A stretch of DNA of 64,000 nucleotides from Flavobacterium sp. N502540 (GTDB lineage: Bacteria; Bacteroidota; Bacteroidia; Flavobacteriales; Flavobacteriaceae). The stretch spans positions 4,960,001 to 5,024,000 of the forward strand of contig NZ_CP110012.1 of assembly GCF_025947365.1 (NCBI RefSeq). The letters run 5' to 3'. Below are positions 25,438 through 34,740 of the stretch, one piece after another. Within the stretch, counting starts at the first letter, position 1; every line of letters starts with the position of its first letter. The position numbers were made by a program, and so were the translations under genes. A model generated the notes under the pieces. It saw only the letters and a list, made by a program, of their open reading frames with translations, was not told the origin of the DNA and ran no database searches.

Positions 25438-26661
25438 CTATTCAGAAGTTTCCAATTGCAATACAACTTCCTGGTAATGTTTACTAAGTGAGAATAATTG
25501 TTCGGCAAAAATCATAATGGCAAGCGGGATAAAGAAAAAGGAAAGCAAATTTTCTTCGTACAAAAAATAAGTGGTTACCATAAAAATTCTCAGGTATTCC
25601 AGATAATAAATCCATCTTCTTTGTTCCAATAATGCTCCGCAATTCACTAGTGTTACCAGAATAATTGACAGCACAAAAATTTTGTCCGAGACATTTAACC
25701 ACTCAAAACAATACGTAAAAACCGTTAAAAGCAGCGTGGAAACCCCAAGCTGGATATAGAGGTAATTTTTAAATCGAAGCCTCTGATGCGGATTAGCTTT
25801 GTCCTGTAGAAAACGTTTCTCTAAGGTTGGTCGAATATCCTGATCCATATGGGCAGGACTGCCAAATACCGCTTTCCATTTTGCTTTAAACCCTGTTGAG
25901 CGCTTCCACAGTTCATAAATCTCAAAATAGTAATGAAAATGCTGCCACAAGAAACTATACGTTTTGAGTGGATGTGTTAAACCGTATTTTGGTTTTTCTT
26001 CCTCTTCCTGAAAAGTTCCGAAAAGACGATCCCAAAAGGTAAACATATCGCCATAATTTTTATCGAGATACTTCTCATCAGACGCGTGATGTACGCCATG
26101 TACAGAAGGCGTAACAAAAACATACTCCAGCCATTTTATTCTGCCAACAAGCTGTGTATGCGTAAAAAAAGAATAAGCTCCGTGTACAATCAGCATGGTA
26201 ATAACCATAGAGGGGTGAAAACCAATAAGCGGCAGTACACACCAAAATCCTGTTCTAATCACGGCCTGAAAAGTCGTAATTCTGGCGGCCGCGGTAAAAT
26301 TAAACTCTTCGCTATGATGATGTACGATGTGTGCTGCCCAGAAAAAATTAACTTCATGCCCCAACCGGTGGTACCAATACCAGACAAAATCGGTGGCAAG
26401 AATTAAGGCAATCCAGACAAAAATAGTACTCGAAATGTCAAAAAATCGATAATTATCATAAATCAAATAATACAACTGATAAAAACTGGCTGCCACAAAC
26501 AAGTTGATCAAACGCTCTGCAATGCCAATGCTAATATTTGAAACTGAACTTTCATAATTAAAAATTTCCGGTCTCTTTCGTCGTTGCGCAAGCTTGTATT
26601 CTAAAAAGAGAAAGAGAAAAAAAGCAGGCATAGCGAAAGCTAGAAAATTAATATGTTCCAT
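25438..26661 (-). CDS. Sterol-desaturase/fatty-acid-hydroxylase family protein
   Basis: 407 residues, integral membrane di-iron family. The His boxes are complete: His-Arg-Leu-Gly-His (98-102), His-Ile-Val-His-His (111-115), His168 and His-Gly-Val-His-His (188-192). The first ~260 residues are the catalytic domain with membrane helices; the C-terminal ~130 residues add three to four further helices, as in the longer bacterial group. It hydroxylates or desaturates a lipid, substrate unknown. The 3' end has been duplicated downstream. Confidence 0.9.
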   Translation of the reverse strand: MEHINFLAFAMPAFFLFLFLEYKLAQRRKRPEIFNYESSVSNISIGIAERLINLFVAASFYQLYYLIYDNYRFFDISSTIFVWIALILATDFVWYWYHRLGHEVNFFWAAHIVHHHSEEFNFTAAARITTFQAVIRTGFWCVLPLIGFHPSMVITMLIVHGAYSFFTHTQLVGRIKWLEYVFVTPSVHGVHHASDEKYLDKNYGDMFTFWDRLFGTFQEEEEKPKYGLTHPLKTYSFLWQHFHYYFEIYELWKRSTGFKAKWKAVFGSPAHMDQDIRPTLEKRFLQDKANPHQRLRFKNYLYIQLGVSTLLLTVFTYCFEWLNVSDKIFVLSIILVTLVNCGALLEQRRWIYYLEYLRIFMVTTYFLYEENLLSFFFIPLAIMIFAEQLFSLSKHYQEVVLQLETSE

Positions 26662-26822
26662 TTTAAAAAATACTTATTTAATTCATAAAAAAACACAAAG
26701 CAGTAGTACTTCTATATCCTTATAAAAACAAAGACATTTTCATCAGTCAACAAGTTCTTTTTCGGCTGAAAATCTTCTTATTAATTGATGAAAACAATCT
26801 TTACTATTTAAAAATCTAATTT

Positions 26823-28109
26823 TTAATTCTGCTTAAATTTCGGGGTATCCAGCGCTACTTCTTTTACAGATTGCGTGTCGGCAACCTTTTTCAACGCAAT
26901 AATATAAGCTGCAATACGTGGTGTAACATTATGCTTGGCTGCAATTCTGAAAACAGTTTCAAATCCTTTTTGTAAGATGTCCTCCAAGCGTGTATTAATC
27001 TGATGAATTCTCCAGGACTCCAGCAACGAATTCTGAAGCCATTCAAAGTATGAAACCGTAACTCCGCCCGCATTGGCCAGAATATCCGGAACCACTAAAA
27101 CATTGTTATCGTGTAGTATTTTGTCCGCATCGGAAGAAACCGGTCCATTGGCACCCTCCACAATAATTTTAGCCCGAATATCATTAGCATTCTTTTGTGT
27201 AATCACATCTTCTTTGGCAGCAGGAATCAGTACATCCACTTCTAACAGCAATAAATCCTCATGTTTAATAGCAACGGAATTCGGATATCCTTTAATACTT
27301 TTATTATTCAGATTATAATACAAAATCAATTCGGGAATATTAAGTCCTTCCGGATTGTAAAACGCTTCGGAAACATCACTAACCGCTACCACTTTTAGTC
27401 CTTTTTCAAATAAAAATAAGGCCGAATGCAATCCAACATTTCCAAAACCCTGAATGGCTACTGTAGATTTTGCAGGTCTAAGTTTTAATTTTTCAAGGGC
27501 TAATAAAGTGATGATACTAACGCCTCTTCCTGTTGCTTCTACCCTGCCTAATGAACCGCCGGAATGCAAATGTTTTCCGGTTACTACCGCGTGAATTGTT
27601 TTGCCATGAAGTATCGAAAACTCATCCATTAACCATCCCATCTCATCGGGACCCGTTCCCATGTCCGGAGCCGGAACATCTTTTTCAGGTCCGAAAATAT
27701 CGATTAAAGCTTTGGTATAAGCCCTTGTAATTTTCTCTAATTCATTCTTAGAAAGTGTCGTCGGATCACAAATAATTCCGCCTTTTGCTCCTCCAAACGG
27801 AATCCCGGTCACAGCCGATTTCCAGGTCATCCAGGCAGCCAGTGCTTTTACTTCGTCAAGGTTTACTCCCTTATCATATCGGATTCCACCTTTTGACGGT
27901 CCTAAAGCAGTATTGTGTATAATTCGATAACCTTCAAAGTTCTTTTCAGAACCGTTGTCCAGGGTAATTGAAAAATTAACGACAATTTGCTTTTCCGGAC
28001 GCTGGAGTTTTTGCCTGATCGATTCGTCTAATCTAAGAATGTCTGCGGCAACATTAAAACGATCAATCATAGATTGAAAGGGGTTCTGTTTTATTAATTC
28101 TGCACTCAT
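26823..28109 (-). CDS. Glu/Leu/Phe/Val dehydrogenase (glutamate dehydrogenase type)
   Basis: 428 residues. The substrate-binding and catalytic region Lys-Gly-Gly-Ile-Arg-Tyr (73-78) and Pro-Phe-Gly-Gly-Ala-Lys-Gly-Gly-Ile (104-112) are intact, and the Rossmann motif Gly-Phe-Gly-Asn-Val-Gly lies near 221-226. It interconverts glutamate and 2-oxoglutarate plus ammonia with NAD(P). The 5' region (28110-28448) contains two short frames and a hairpin that may regulate it. Confidence 0.93.
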   Translation of the reverse strand: MSAELIKQNPFQSMIDRFNVAADILRLDESIRQKLQRPEKQIVVNFSITLDNGSEKNFEGYRIIHNTALGPSKGGIRYDKGVNLDEVKALAAWMTWKSAVTGIPFGGAKGGIICDPTTLSKNELEKITRAYTKALIDIFGPEKDVPAPDMGTGPDEMGWLMDEFSILHGKTIHAVVTGKHLHSGGSLGRVEATGRGVSIITLLALEKLKLRPAKSTVAIQGFGNVGLHSALFLFEKGLKVVAVSDVSEAFYNPEGLNIPELILYYNLNNKSIKGYPNSVAIKHEDLLLLEVDVLIPAAKEDVITQKNANDIRAKIIVEGANGPVSSDADKILHDNNVLVVPDILANAGGVTVSYFEWLQNSLLESWRIHQINTRLEDILQKGFETVFRIAAKHNVTPRIAAYIIALKKVADTQSVKEVALDTPKFKQN

Positions 28110-28183
28110 ATTATATCGTTTAATTGGGGTTATTATATTTTATCTTTTACAAAAGTCTTTTCTAAGGTTTATTCATACTTGCT

Positions 28184-28246
28184 CTAACATGGGATTTTCC
28201 TAAAACAGCGTCGCATCATAACACTGGTATATCTATTGGTTCTCAT
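28184..28246 (-). other. Possible leader ORF 2, 20 codons
   Basis: On the minus strand, ATG at 28246 to TAG at 28184-28186, 20 residues, with Met-Met-Arg-Arg-Cys in the middle and a final Cys. It lies between the hairpin at 28270-28301 and the glutamate dehydrogenase start. Short frames arise by chance, so this is only a candidate. Confidence 0.3.
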
Positions 28247-28269
28247 TTTGTTTCTTTTTTTCCAGTTCT

Positions 28270-28301
28270 AAAAAAAGCCTTTCATTGGTGCATGAAAGGC
28301 T
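28270..28301 (-). terminator. Terminator or attenuator hairpin before gdh
   Basis: AGCCTTTCAT (28276-28285) pairs with ATGAAAGGCT (28292-28301), 10 bp perfect, followed on the minus strand by a T run. It lies 160 bases upstream of the glutamate dehydrogenase start and after a short frame, so it could be an attenuator rather than the end of a transcript. Confidence 0.75.
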
Positions 28302-28329
28302 AAAAAAAAATAACAAGTAAATTTCTCTA

Positions 28330-28416
28330 TTAACGCCATTTCATCACATAGTCCTGCATGCGACACATCGTAAAGCCACATAAAGATGAGATGATATTTT
28401 GACTATAGTTCTTCAT
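28330..28416 (-). CDS. Possible leader peptide, 28 aa
   Basis: ATG at 28416, TAA at 28330, 28 residues rich in Met (4) and with two Cys. A TAGATTTG promoter element ends 8 bases before the ATG, and a terminator-like hairpin follows 28 bases after the stop. This is the layout of an attenuation leader, but there is no run of one amino acid. Confidence 0.4.
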   Translation of the reverse strand: MKNYSQNIISSLCGFTMCRMQDYVMKWR

Positions 28417-28424
28417 TGTTATTG

Positions 28425-28448
28425 CAAATCTATAAAATATATTTTATA
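28425..28448 (-). promoter_or_regulatory. Promoter with 18-bp palindrome
   Basis: On the minus strand TAGATTTG (28425-28432) is the -7 element. The perfect palindrome TATAAAATATATTTTATA (28431-28448) overlaps its upstream edge; it may be an operator. Nothing recognisable lies between it and the gene ending at 28539. Confidence 0.55.
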
Positions 28449-28538
28449 AATTCTATAGAATTAGTAGAGTTTATTTTTATAAAATGAAAAAATTAACAAA
28501 CGACACCTGTTAATCAACACAATACACTTTGATAAATT

Positions 28539-29393
28539 TTATTTAAACTGAGAAATAACAATAAGAATGATTGCTATTAAAGCCAAAAAGATACCGATAA
28601 AGTTAATTTTAGATAATTTTTCTTTGAAAAAAAGCAAGCCAACAAAACTTCCTAAAACAATAACTCCCATGTTCATTCCTGCAAAAACTGTTGATGGGTT
28701 TTCAGCAAATGCTTTATGCGCCTTTAAGTAGAAGAGAATATTTCCGAAATTGAAGATCCCCACCAAGGCACCAAAAAGAATATTTTTAGAGTCCAGCTTC
28801 CTCTTTTTTATACCAATTTCATAGATTGAGATTAAAAACGCTACTGCTAAAGCGATACAGAACACCACAAACAAAGAGGTTGGATAAGGCAAAGTAGTAT
28901 AAAGAGCGATTTGTTTGAAGAGAATATCAATAATGCCAAAACCTATTAGAACCACCGCGGGATAAATCCATGTATTCTCTGTAGTATCCGGCTGCTTTTT
29001 TAAGATGAGTAAAAGCGCCAGAAAGCCAATTAGTAACCCAATAATTTTATAGGTATTAAATTCTTCTTTAAAGATGAACCAGGCCGCCAGAATTGGAATG
29101 AATAACGATAATCGCTGGGCTGTATCAGTTTTCACAATCCCCACATTTTTTATGGAAGCTACCAGAAACAAAAAGACTACCGGCAATAATATCCCAATAG
29201 CAATGTAAATATTCCAGGGAGCATTTGCAGCAACTTCATTTAAATTTGGGCTAAAGGTAAAATAGCACAATGCTAAAGCAATAATATAATTGAACGCAAT
29301 AATCTGAGTGGGATGTGTATTGTATTTTCGGGTTATTTTAAAAATGACACCTACAATTACACTGCACAAAATACTGAGGATAAGAAACAACAT
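28539..29393 (-). CDS. EamA/DMT-family transporter
   Basis: 284 residues with ten hydrophobic helices in two EamA repeats; Phe-Lys-Glu-Glu-Phe-Asn and Phe-Lys-Glu-Lys-Leu-Ser mark the ends of the repeats. It starts at the ATG at 29393; the upstream TTG at 29414 lies inside a TATTTTTG promoter element (29412-29419), which supports the downstream start. Likely a metabolite exporter, substrate unknown. Confidence 0.88.
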   Translation of the reverse strand: MLFLILSILCSVIVGVIFKITRKYNTHPTQIIAFNYIIALALCYFTFSPNLNEVAANAPWNIYIAIGILLPVVFLFLVASIKNVGIVKTDTAQRLSLFIPILAAWFIFKEEFNTYKIIGLLIGFLALLLILKKQPDTTENTWIYPAVVLIGFGIIDILFKQIALYTTLPYPTSLFVVFCIALAVAFLISIYEIGIKKRKLDSKNILFGALVGIFNFGNILFYLKAHKAFAENPSTVFAGMNMGVIVLGSFVGLLFFKEKLSKINFIGIFLALIAIILIVISQFK

Positions 29394-29423
29394 AGTATTA
29401 AATTTTGAACGCAAAAATAACGC

Positions 29424-30743
29424 TTAAACTCCTTTTGTTCTATTTTTTGTTTCTTTTATTCCAGCCTTTTTAATTTCTAACTGTATAATTTTTCCTTTAC
29501 TATTTTTAATAAATTCTAATGTCGTATTATTATTATCTGAGCGAAAGAACTTTGTTTGTGATTCCGGCAACAATTCGATAGTAGAACCCGCATAATACAA
29601 TTTGTTCTCCTTCTTTACAATTTTAATATTTTCATACTCCCCTATATATTGATCGTAAGACTTCGCATCTCCAGCTACCTGAATGTGTTTGTACGGAAGC
29701 TCTACCTCTTTCCCAAAACATATTCCCGCAAGGCCATAAGCAATATAATACGATTTTGACTGGTTGTTGGACAAAACAGTAATAAAAACTTTATCGGCAG
29801 TAAATTTGTTAAAGGATGTCATTGCCCCAAAAAAACCACCATCATGCGCAATTAATTGATGGCCCTGATTGTAAACAGGATTGATTATTACGCCAAAACC
29901 AAAGTTCTGTTCATTATACGATGTAAACATCTTTTTCTTAGATTCCTCTGATAGTAAAGTCTGACCATCGAAAAGTGCTTTATTCCACAAATTTAAATCT
30001 TCAACAGTTGAATATATACCATCATGACCACGATTAAAATTCCAATTGATGTATGGGTTTTTAGTTAATTTATCATCATTGAAATAATACAACTGAGTCA
30101 TTTTATCCACTACAGCATCACTAGCAGAAACTCCGGAATTGTACATTTTAGCTTTATCGAATAGGTTTAGCTTTAAATACTCTTCATAAGATTGTCCCGA
30201 TACTTTTTCAACAATGCGCGCTAATAAATAATATCCAATGTTACTGTAGGCTGTGCTGGTTCCCGGCTCAAACAGCAAAGGCTTTTTTGCCAGATACGTA
30301 CAAACAGAATCTTTATCGAGATCTGTTCTTACCAAATACAATTCGTCAAAATCCATTTGAAAACCTGAATTATGAGTCAACATCATTTTTAAAGTGATGG
30401 CATCACCTTTAGGAAAACCAACAAAGTACTTACTCAATTGATCCTCTAATGATAGTTTTTTATGCTCCGCTAACTGCAAAATCGCAACAGCCGTAAATTG
30501 CTTCGAAACTGAAGCCAGGCTAAATTTTGAATCGACAACATTTTTTACTTTCCATTCATAATTCGCAAAGCCATATGCTTTTTTTAGAAGTATCGAATCG
30601 TTTTTAGAAACCAATACTGTACCGCAAAAATCATTAACTGCAAATTGTGCATCCATGTATTTTTCTAATTGTATACTAAGCCCCTTTTGTGAATATCCAA
30701 ATGTAAATACCAACAATACGATTAGTGTTAATCCTGATTTCAT
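29424..30743 (-). CDS. Serine hydrolase (class C beta-lactamase family), secreted
   Basis: 439 residues with a signal peptide (cleavage after Gly-Tyr-Ser-Gln). The catalytic Ser-x-x-Lys is Ser78-Val-Ser-Lys81, the Tyr-x-Asn is Tyr166-Ser-Asn168, and a His-Asp-Gly-Gly motif stands in place of the Lys-Thr-Gly box. These are features of the beta-lactamase/esterase/DD-peptidase family. A C-terminal ~90-residue domain follows. The MarR gene upstream ends 1 base before its ATG, so the pair is one operon. Confidence 0.9.
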   Translation of the reverse strand: MKSGLTLIVLLVFTFGYSQKGLSIQLEKYMDAQFAVNDFCGTVLVSKNDSILLKKAYGFANYEWKVKNVVDSKFSLASVSKQFTAVAILQLAEHKKLSLEDQLSKYFVGFPKGDAITLKMMLTHNSGFQMDFDELYLVRTDLDKDSVCTYLAKKPLLFEPGTSTAYSNIGYYLLARIVEKVSGQSYEEYLKLNLFDKAKMYNSGVSASDAVVDKMTQLYYFNDDKLTKNPYINWNFNRGHDGIYSTVEDLNLWNKALFDGQTLLSEESKKKMFTSYNEQNFGFGVIINPVYNQGHQLIAHDGGFFGAMTSFNKFTADKVFITVLSNNQSKSYYIAYGLAGICFGKEVELPYKHIQVAGDAKSYDQYIGEYENIKIVKKENKLYYAGSTIELLPESQTKFFRSDNNNTTLEFIKNSKGKIIQLEIKKAGIKETKNRTKGV

Positions 30744-30744
30744 G

Positions 30745-31185
30745 CTAATTATTTTTACAGTTAATGATTATTTTATGGAGTGTTTTATCCAGTAACGCTA
30801 TTTCTTTCAGAGACAAGCCCTCAAGCGCCGTTTGCCTGTTAATCTCAATAACGGGTTGTATATCGTCAAGTGTTTTTTTTCCTTTTTTAGTGATTTCCAG
30901 ATTAAATTTTCTTCGATCCACAGAGTGAATTGTACGGGTTATATATTCTTTTTTCACCATTAACTCAATCATTCTCGTAATGGAAGCACTGTCTTTAAAT
31001 ACCAGATTAGCCAATTCATTTTGGGAAATGTCCGGATTGTTGTTTAGTATAATTAAGACCAGGCATTGATCGACGGTAATATCTTTTACGACCTTGGTAA
31101 TGTTTTTTTGTGCTAGTCTTCGGTATTCTTTTATTGCTTTCTCTAATGAGTACAAAGCTGTTCCGGTTGGATTTTCGAGTTGCAT
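30745..31185 (-). CDS. MarR-family regulator
   Basis: 146 residues, typical MarR length. The winged helix runs from about 48 to 110 (Asn-Glu-Leu-Ala-Asn-Leu-Val-Phe-Lys-Asp-Ser-Ala-Ser-Ile-Thr-Arg and wing Asp-Arg-Arg-Lys-Phe). Its stop is adjacent to the start of the serine hydrolase. An ATTGA/TCAAT inverted repeat at 31210-31223 next to the promoter suggests autoregulation of the operon. Confidence 0.9.
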   Translation of the reverse strand: MQLENPTGTALYSLEKAIKEYRRLAQKNITKVVKDITVDQCLVLIILNNNPDISQNELANLVFKDSASITRMIELMVKKEYITRTIHSVDRRKFNLEITKKGKKTLDDIQPVIEINRQTALEGLSLKEIALLDKTLHKIIINCKNN

Positions 31186-31201
31186 ACTTTTTTATTTGAT
31201 A

Positions 31202-31223
31202 CAAATATAATTGACATATCAAT
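31202..31223 (-). promoter_or_regulatory. marR promoter and operator-like palindrome
   Basis: On the minus strand TATATTTG (31202-31209) is the -7 element; ATTGACATATCAAT (plus strand, 31210-31223), with arms ATTGA/TCAAT, lies directly upstream of it. Confidence 0.65.
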
Positions 31224-31238
31224 ATATTATGAAAAAAA

Positions 31239-31276
31239 TTTCAAACCCGACAGATTTTTTAAAACTTGTCGGGTTT
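31239..31276 (-). terminator. Rho-independent terminator for MoxR gene
   Basis: AAACCCGACA (31243-31252) pairs with TGTCGGGTTT (31267-31276); a T run follows on the minus strand. It lies 25 bases after the end of the AAA ATPase gene. Confidence 0.8.
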
Positions 31277-31301
31277 AGTTAGAAAAAAAATAGATTATGA
31301 A

Positions 31302-32765
31302 CTACAATTTGCTGATGTAACTTCCGTACATATCTTTAAACTGATGTCCTTGAGCAAAACGGTCTTTGCTCAGTTTTTTGTATTCAACCAATCCCCACAG
31401 AATAAATTCTTTCATGAAGTACTGATCTTTTTTATCCAATTGAGGCAAATATTTTTTCAACAAAACATCCAGCGGAGTTACTTCGTCTAAAATGTTCTGA
31501 TACTCTAAATCAGAAGCATCGTCTAACAATTCGAAGCCGCTTTCGGCAAAAAACCATTCGATTACATCTGAATAAGTTGTTTTTTCTCCTGGTTTTTCAA
31601 GTTTCTCTATTCGAGGTAATAACGTTGGGAATAAAGTTCTGATTGCTAAACCAATTAAATTTTGTGCTACCACGGCAGCTCCCTCCTGCTCTCCTTCATA
31701 AACCAGTTCTACTTTCCCGGTAATTGCAGGAATAATGCCTACAAAATCAGACAAACGCAAAGTGGTTTTATCTACTCCGGCTTTTAAAGCACGACGTTCT
31801 GCGGTACTCATTAAATTCTCGAAAGCGGTGATACTCATTCTGGCACTTACACCACTTTTATTATCGATATATTCGCTTTCGCGTGCTTCAAAACTAATTT
31901 GTTCTAAAATGTCTCTGGCCAGAGCCGGCACATAAACTAATTTGTGCTGTGTTTCATCCAGTTTGGCTTCCTGCTCTGTGATAACTCTCGCAATGGCAAC
32001 GCTTTCAGGATAATGTGTAAGAATCTGCGAACCGATTCTATCTTTTAAAGGGGTTACGATACTTCCTCTATTGGTATAATCTTCCGGATTGGCTGTAAAT
32101 ATAAATTGCATATCCAAAGGCATTCTCAATTTAAATCCTCTGATCTGAATATCACCTTCCTGCAAAATATTGAATAAAGCAACCTGAATTCTGGCTTGTA
32201 AATCCGGCAACTCATTAATTACAAAAATGGAACGGTTGGCTCTCGGAATCATTCCGAAATGAATGACACGATCATCAGCATAAGAAAGCTTTAAGTTTGC
32301 AGCTTTTATCGGATCGACATCTCCAATTAAATCGGCAACGGTAACATCGGGTGTAGCCAATTTTTCGAAAAAACGCTCACTGCGATGCAGCCATGAAATC
32401 GGAGTATCATCACCTTTCTCCGCAATTAAATCTTTGGCAAAACGTGAAATAGGATTTAACGGATCGTCATTAATTTCCGATCCCGCAACAAACGGAATAT
32501 ACTCGTCTAACAATTCAACCATCTTACGTGCCAAACGTGTTTTCGCCTGACCGCGAAGTCCTAATAAGTTAATATTATGACGGGAAAGAATGGCACGCTC
32601 CAATTCTGGAATTACCGTATTTTCAAAACCGTGAACACCTTCAAAAACAGGTTTTCCTGACTTTATTTTCTCACGAAGATTATTGCGTAATTCGTCTTTA
32701 ATACTGATACTTTTGTAACCAACAACTTTTAACTGTCCTAATGTTTTTATATTTTTTATTTCCAT
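31302..32765 (-). CDS. MoxR/magnesium-chelatase-like AAA+ ATPase
   Basis: 487 residues. Walker A Gly-Leu-Arg-Gly-Gln-Ala-Lys-Thr (69-76), Walker B Ile-Phe-Val-Ile-Asn-Glu (180-185) and sensor 1 in Phe-Thr-Ala-Asn-Pro-Glu-Asp-Tyr are visible. This subgroup resembles the ChlI/BchI subunit of magnesium chelatase. It is followed in the operon sense by nothing and preceded by the VWA gene at 32894; such ATPase-VWA pairs act as chaperones inserting metals or remodelling complexes. Confidence 0.9.
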   Translation of the reverse strand: MEIKNIKTLGQLKVVGYKSISIKDELRNNLREKIKSGKPVFEGVHGFENTVIPELERAILSRHNINLLGLRGQAKTRLARKMVELLDEYIPFVAGSEINDDPLNPISRFAKDLIAEKGDDTPISWLHRSERFFEKLATPDVTVADLIGDVDPIKAANLKLSYADDRVIHFGMIPRANRSIFVINELPDLQARIQVALFNILQEGDIQIRGFKLRMPLDMQFIFTANPEDYTNRGSIVTPLKDRIGSQILTHYPESVAIARVITEQEAKLDETQHKLVYVPALARDILEQISFEARESEYIDNKSGVSARMSITAFENLMSTAERRALKAGVDKTTLRLSDFVGIIPAITGKVELVYEGEQEGAAVVAQNLIGLAIRTLFPTLLPRIEKLEKPGEKTTYSDVIEWFFAESGFELLDDASDLEYQNILDEVTPLDVLLKKYLPQLDKKDQYFMKEFILWGLVEYKKLSKDRFAQGHQFKDMYGSYISKL

Positions 32766-32893
32766 TTTTACTGATTGAAAAATTTCTAATTTGCTTTTTT
32801 TTAACTTTTAATGACCTCTTGCTTCGACTTCGCTCAGCAGGACACCGTCACTGAGACTGAAACTGAGACCGAGACTGAAACCAAGCCTAAAGA

Positions 32894-34012
32894 CTACCTC
32901 ACTCTCTTCTTCCTATTCGTTTCATAATCTTCAAAAATCATCTCTCCCAGTCCTTTCAATCCGGTGTAAAATGCTTTTCCCTGATTCGCTTCGGTAAAAT
33001 GGTTGACAAAACGCTGTAAATACGGATCGTTTGCAATCATGAATGTTGTGATCGGAATGTGTAATTTTCTGGCTTGCTGTGCCTGTGCATAACATTTATC
33101 AACGATGTATTCGTCGAGTCCATTACTATTCATATAATAGGAACCGTCACGCTCGCGTACGCAGCTGGGTTTTCCATCGGTAATCATAAAAATCTGCTTG
33201 TTGGTATTTCGTTTTCTTCGTAAAATATCCATGGCCAATTGCAGTCCCGCAACGGTATTGGTATGATAAGGTCCTACTTGCAGATAGGGTAAATCTTTAA
33301 TAGGGATGATCCAGGCATCGTTTCCAAAAACCAAAATATCGAGTGTATCTTTAGGATAACGAGTTGTAATTAATTCGGCCAAAGCCATGGCAACTTTTTT
33401 AGCGGGAGTAATGCGGTCTTCACCATAGAGAATCATACTGTGACTGATATCAATCATCAAAACGGTGCTCATTTGCGCTTTGTATTGAGTTTCTTCTACC
33501 ACTAAATCATTTTCGGTTAGCATGAAGCTTTCAACGCCATTATTGATCTGGGCATTTCGCAGACTTTCTGTCAATGAAATTCGTTCTAAACCATCTCCAA
33601 AACTAAACTCACGAAATTCCCCCGTATGTTCGTCACCATTTCCGGCATGTTTGGTTTTATGATTGCCACTTCCGGAACGTTTTAAATTACCAAAAATTTG
33701 ATCCAGAGCCTGTTGTCTGATAGCGCGTTCTGTCTTGGCAGTAATACCAAAACCACCGCTTCCGTCAGGTTTAACTTCGTCTTTTATGTAACCTTTCTTT
33801 TTTAAATCTTCGATAAAATCATCGATAGTGTAGTTCTCATCTGTTAGTTTGTATTCTATGTCTAACTCCCTTAACCAGCTGATTGCTTCGTCAAAATCAC
33901 CCGAAGTATGGGTGATCAGCTCTTTAAAAATACCAAAAAGCTTTTCAAACGGAGACTGAAACGGAGCTTCGTACGACTTAAAATAAAAACCTTTTTTAAA
34001 TTCGTTTTTCAT
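32894..34012 (-). CDS. VWA-domain protein, partner of MoxR ATPase
   Basis: 372 residues. The C-terminal VWA domain has a complete MIDAS start, Asp188-x-Ser190-x-Ser192, and later Ile-Thr-Asp-Gly-Lys-Pro-Ser. The N-terminal ~170 residues are helical with a Gly/His-rich loop (about 110-130). Together with the ATPase 128 bases away it forms the usual MoxR-VWA pair. The intervening gap holds a short run of GAGACT-like hexamers (32850-32885). Confidence 0.88.
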   Translation of the reverse strand: MKNEFKKGFYFKSYEAPFQSPFEKLFGIFKELITHTSGDFDEAISWLRELDIEYKLTDENYTIDDFIEDLKKKGYIKDEVKPDGSGGFGITAKTERAIRQQALDQIFGNLKRSGSGNHKTKHAGNGDEHTGEFREFSFGDGLERISLTESLRNAQINNGVESFMLTENDLVVEETQYKAQMSTVLMIDISHSMILYGEDRITPAKKVAMALAELITTRYPKDTLDILVFGNDAWIIPIKDLPYLQVGPYHTNTVAGLQLAMDILRRKRNTNKQIFMITDGKPSCVRERDGSYYMNSNGLDEYIVDKCYAQAQQARKLHIPITTFMIANDPYLQRFVNHFTEANQGKAFYTGLKGLGEMIFEDYETNRKKRVR

Positions 34013-34118
34013 AATTTTAAAATTACGTTATTTTAGAATTATGAAAAACGAAACGTTTATTAATTTTTAGTTAAAATATCTAACCAAAACTAACAACTAA
34101 CAGTGTTAGGCTTGACAA

Positions 34119-34499
34119 TTATTCAAACTTTCCATCAACATAAAACCACTCCTTATTTTCGAATTTAAAAGTCGAAAACTCATAATGCACTTGTGGTTTG
34201 TGGTCTGAATCCAAGAAATAAGCTTTGAACTCGACGGTATTTTCAGTAAAACTCAAAATTTCGAGTCTCTGCCATTTATTAGCTGTTGCCCATTTTAAAA
34301 TTTCGGTCTTCGAATAATATTTTCTTTCCGAAATATAAGTGGTTTCTAATAGATAATCTGCCTTGTGACAGGCATAAGCCGAATATCTGGAACGCATTAA
34401 AGCTAAGGCCGTTGGTGCTTTTTGATTGTTTTCGAGATACTGACCACAGCAATTTTCGAACAATAATCCAGTATCACAAAAACACTTCTTACTCTCCAT
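34119..34499 (-). CDS. YchJ-family metal-binding protein
   Basis: 126 residues from the ATG at 34499, or 132 from 34517. It has the SEC-C-like Cys-Phe-Cys-Asp-Thr-Gly ... Cys-Cys-Gly motif at the N-terminus and an NTF2-like domain with Ala-Leu-Met-Arg-Ser-Arg-Tyr-Ser-Ala-Tyr, as in YchJ. The N-terminus overlaps the end of the gene at 34489-34719, so the two are translationally coupled. Function unknown. Confidence 0.85.
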   Translation of the reverse strand: MESKKCFCDTGLLFENCCGQYLENNQKAPTALALMRSRYSAYACHKADYLLETTYISERKYYSKTEILKWATANKWQRLEILSFTENTVEFKAYFLDSDHKPQVHYEFSTFKFENKEWFYVDGKFE

Positions 34500-34719
34500 C
34501 AACCTGCTCTTCTCCATTAATTTTTACATGCAACTGATTCAATAAAACCTGATACCTGCTAATTTCTCTTAAATCTTCATCTTCTTCAGCATGATCCAGC
34601 ATATCATCTAAGGTATCGCTTACTTCAAGCAATTTATTATTCGCTTCTCTATTGTCCTTTGCAGCAATTAAATCAATAATTTCCTGGACACTTGCTTTTA
34701 AATCTTCGTATTTACTCAT
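34489..34719 (-). CDS. Small acidic helical protein, 76 aa
   Basis: 76 residues, acidic and helical (Asp-Met-Leu-Asp-His-Ala-Glu-Glu-Asp-Glu-Asp). No known domain. Its end overlaps the YchJ-like gene by about 11 bases. Similar proteins are found next to YchJ-like genes in flavobacteria as far as I recall. Confidence 0.7.
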   Translation of the reverse strand: MSKYEDLKASVQEIIDLIAAKDNREANNKLLEVSDTLDDMLDHAEEDEDLREISRYQVLLNQLHVKINGEEQVDGE

Positions 34720-34740
34720 CTGTATTGTATTATTTTTTTG

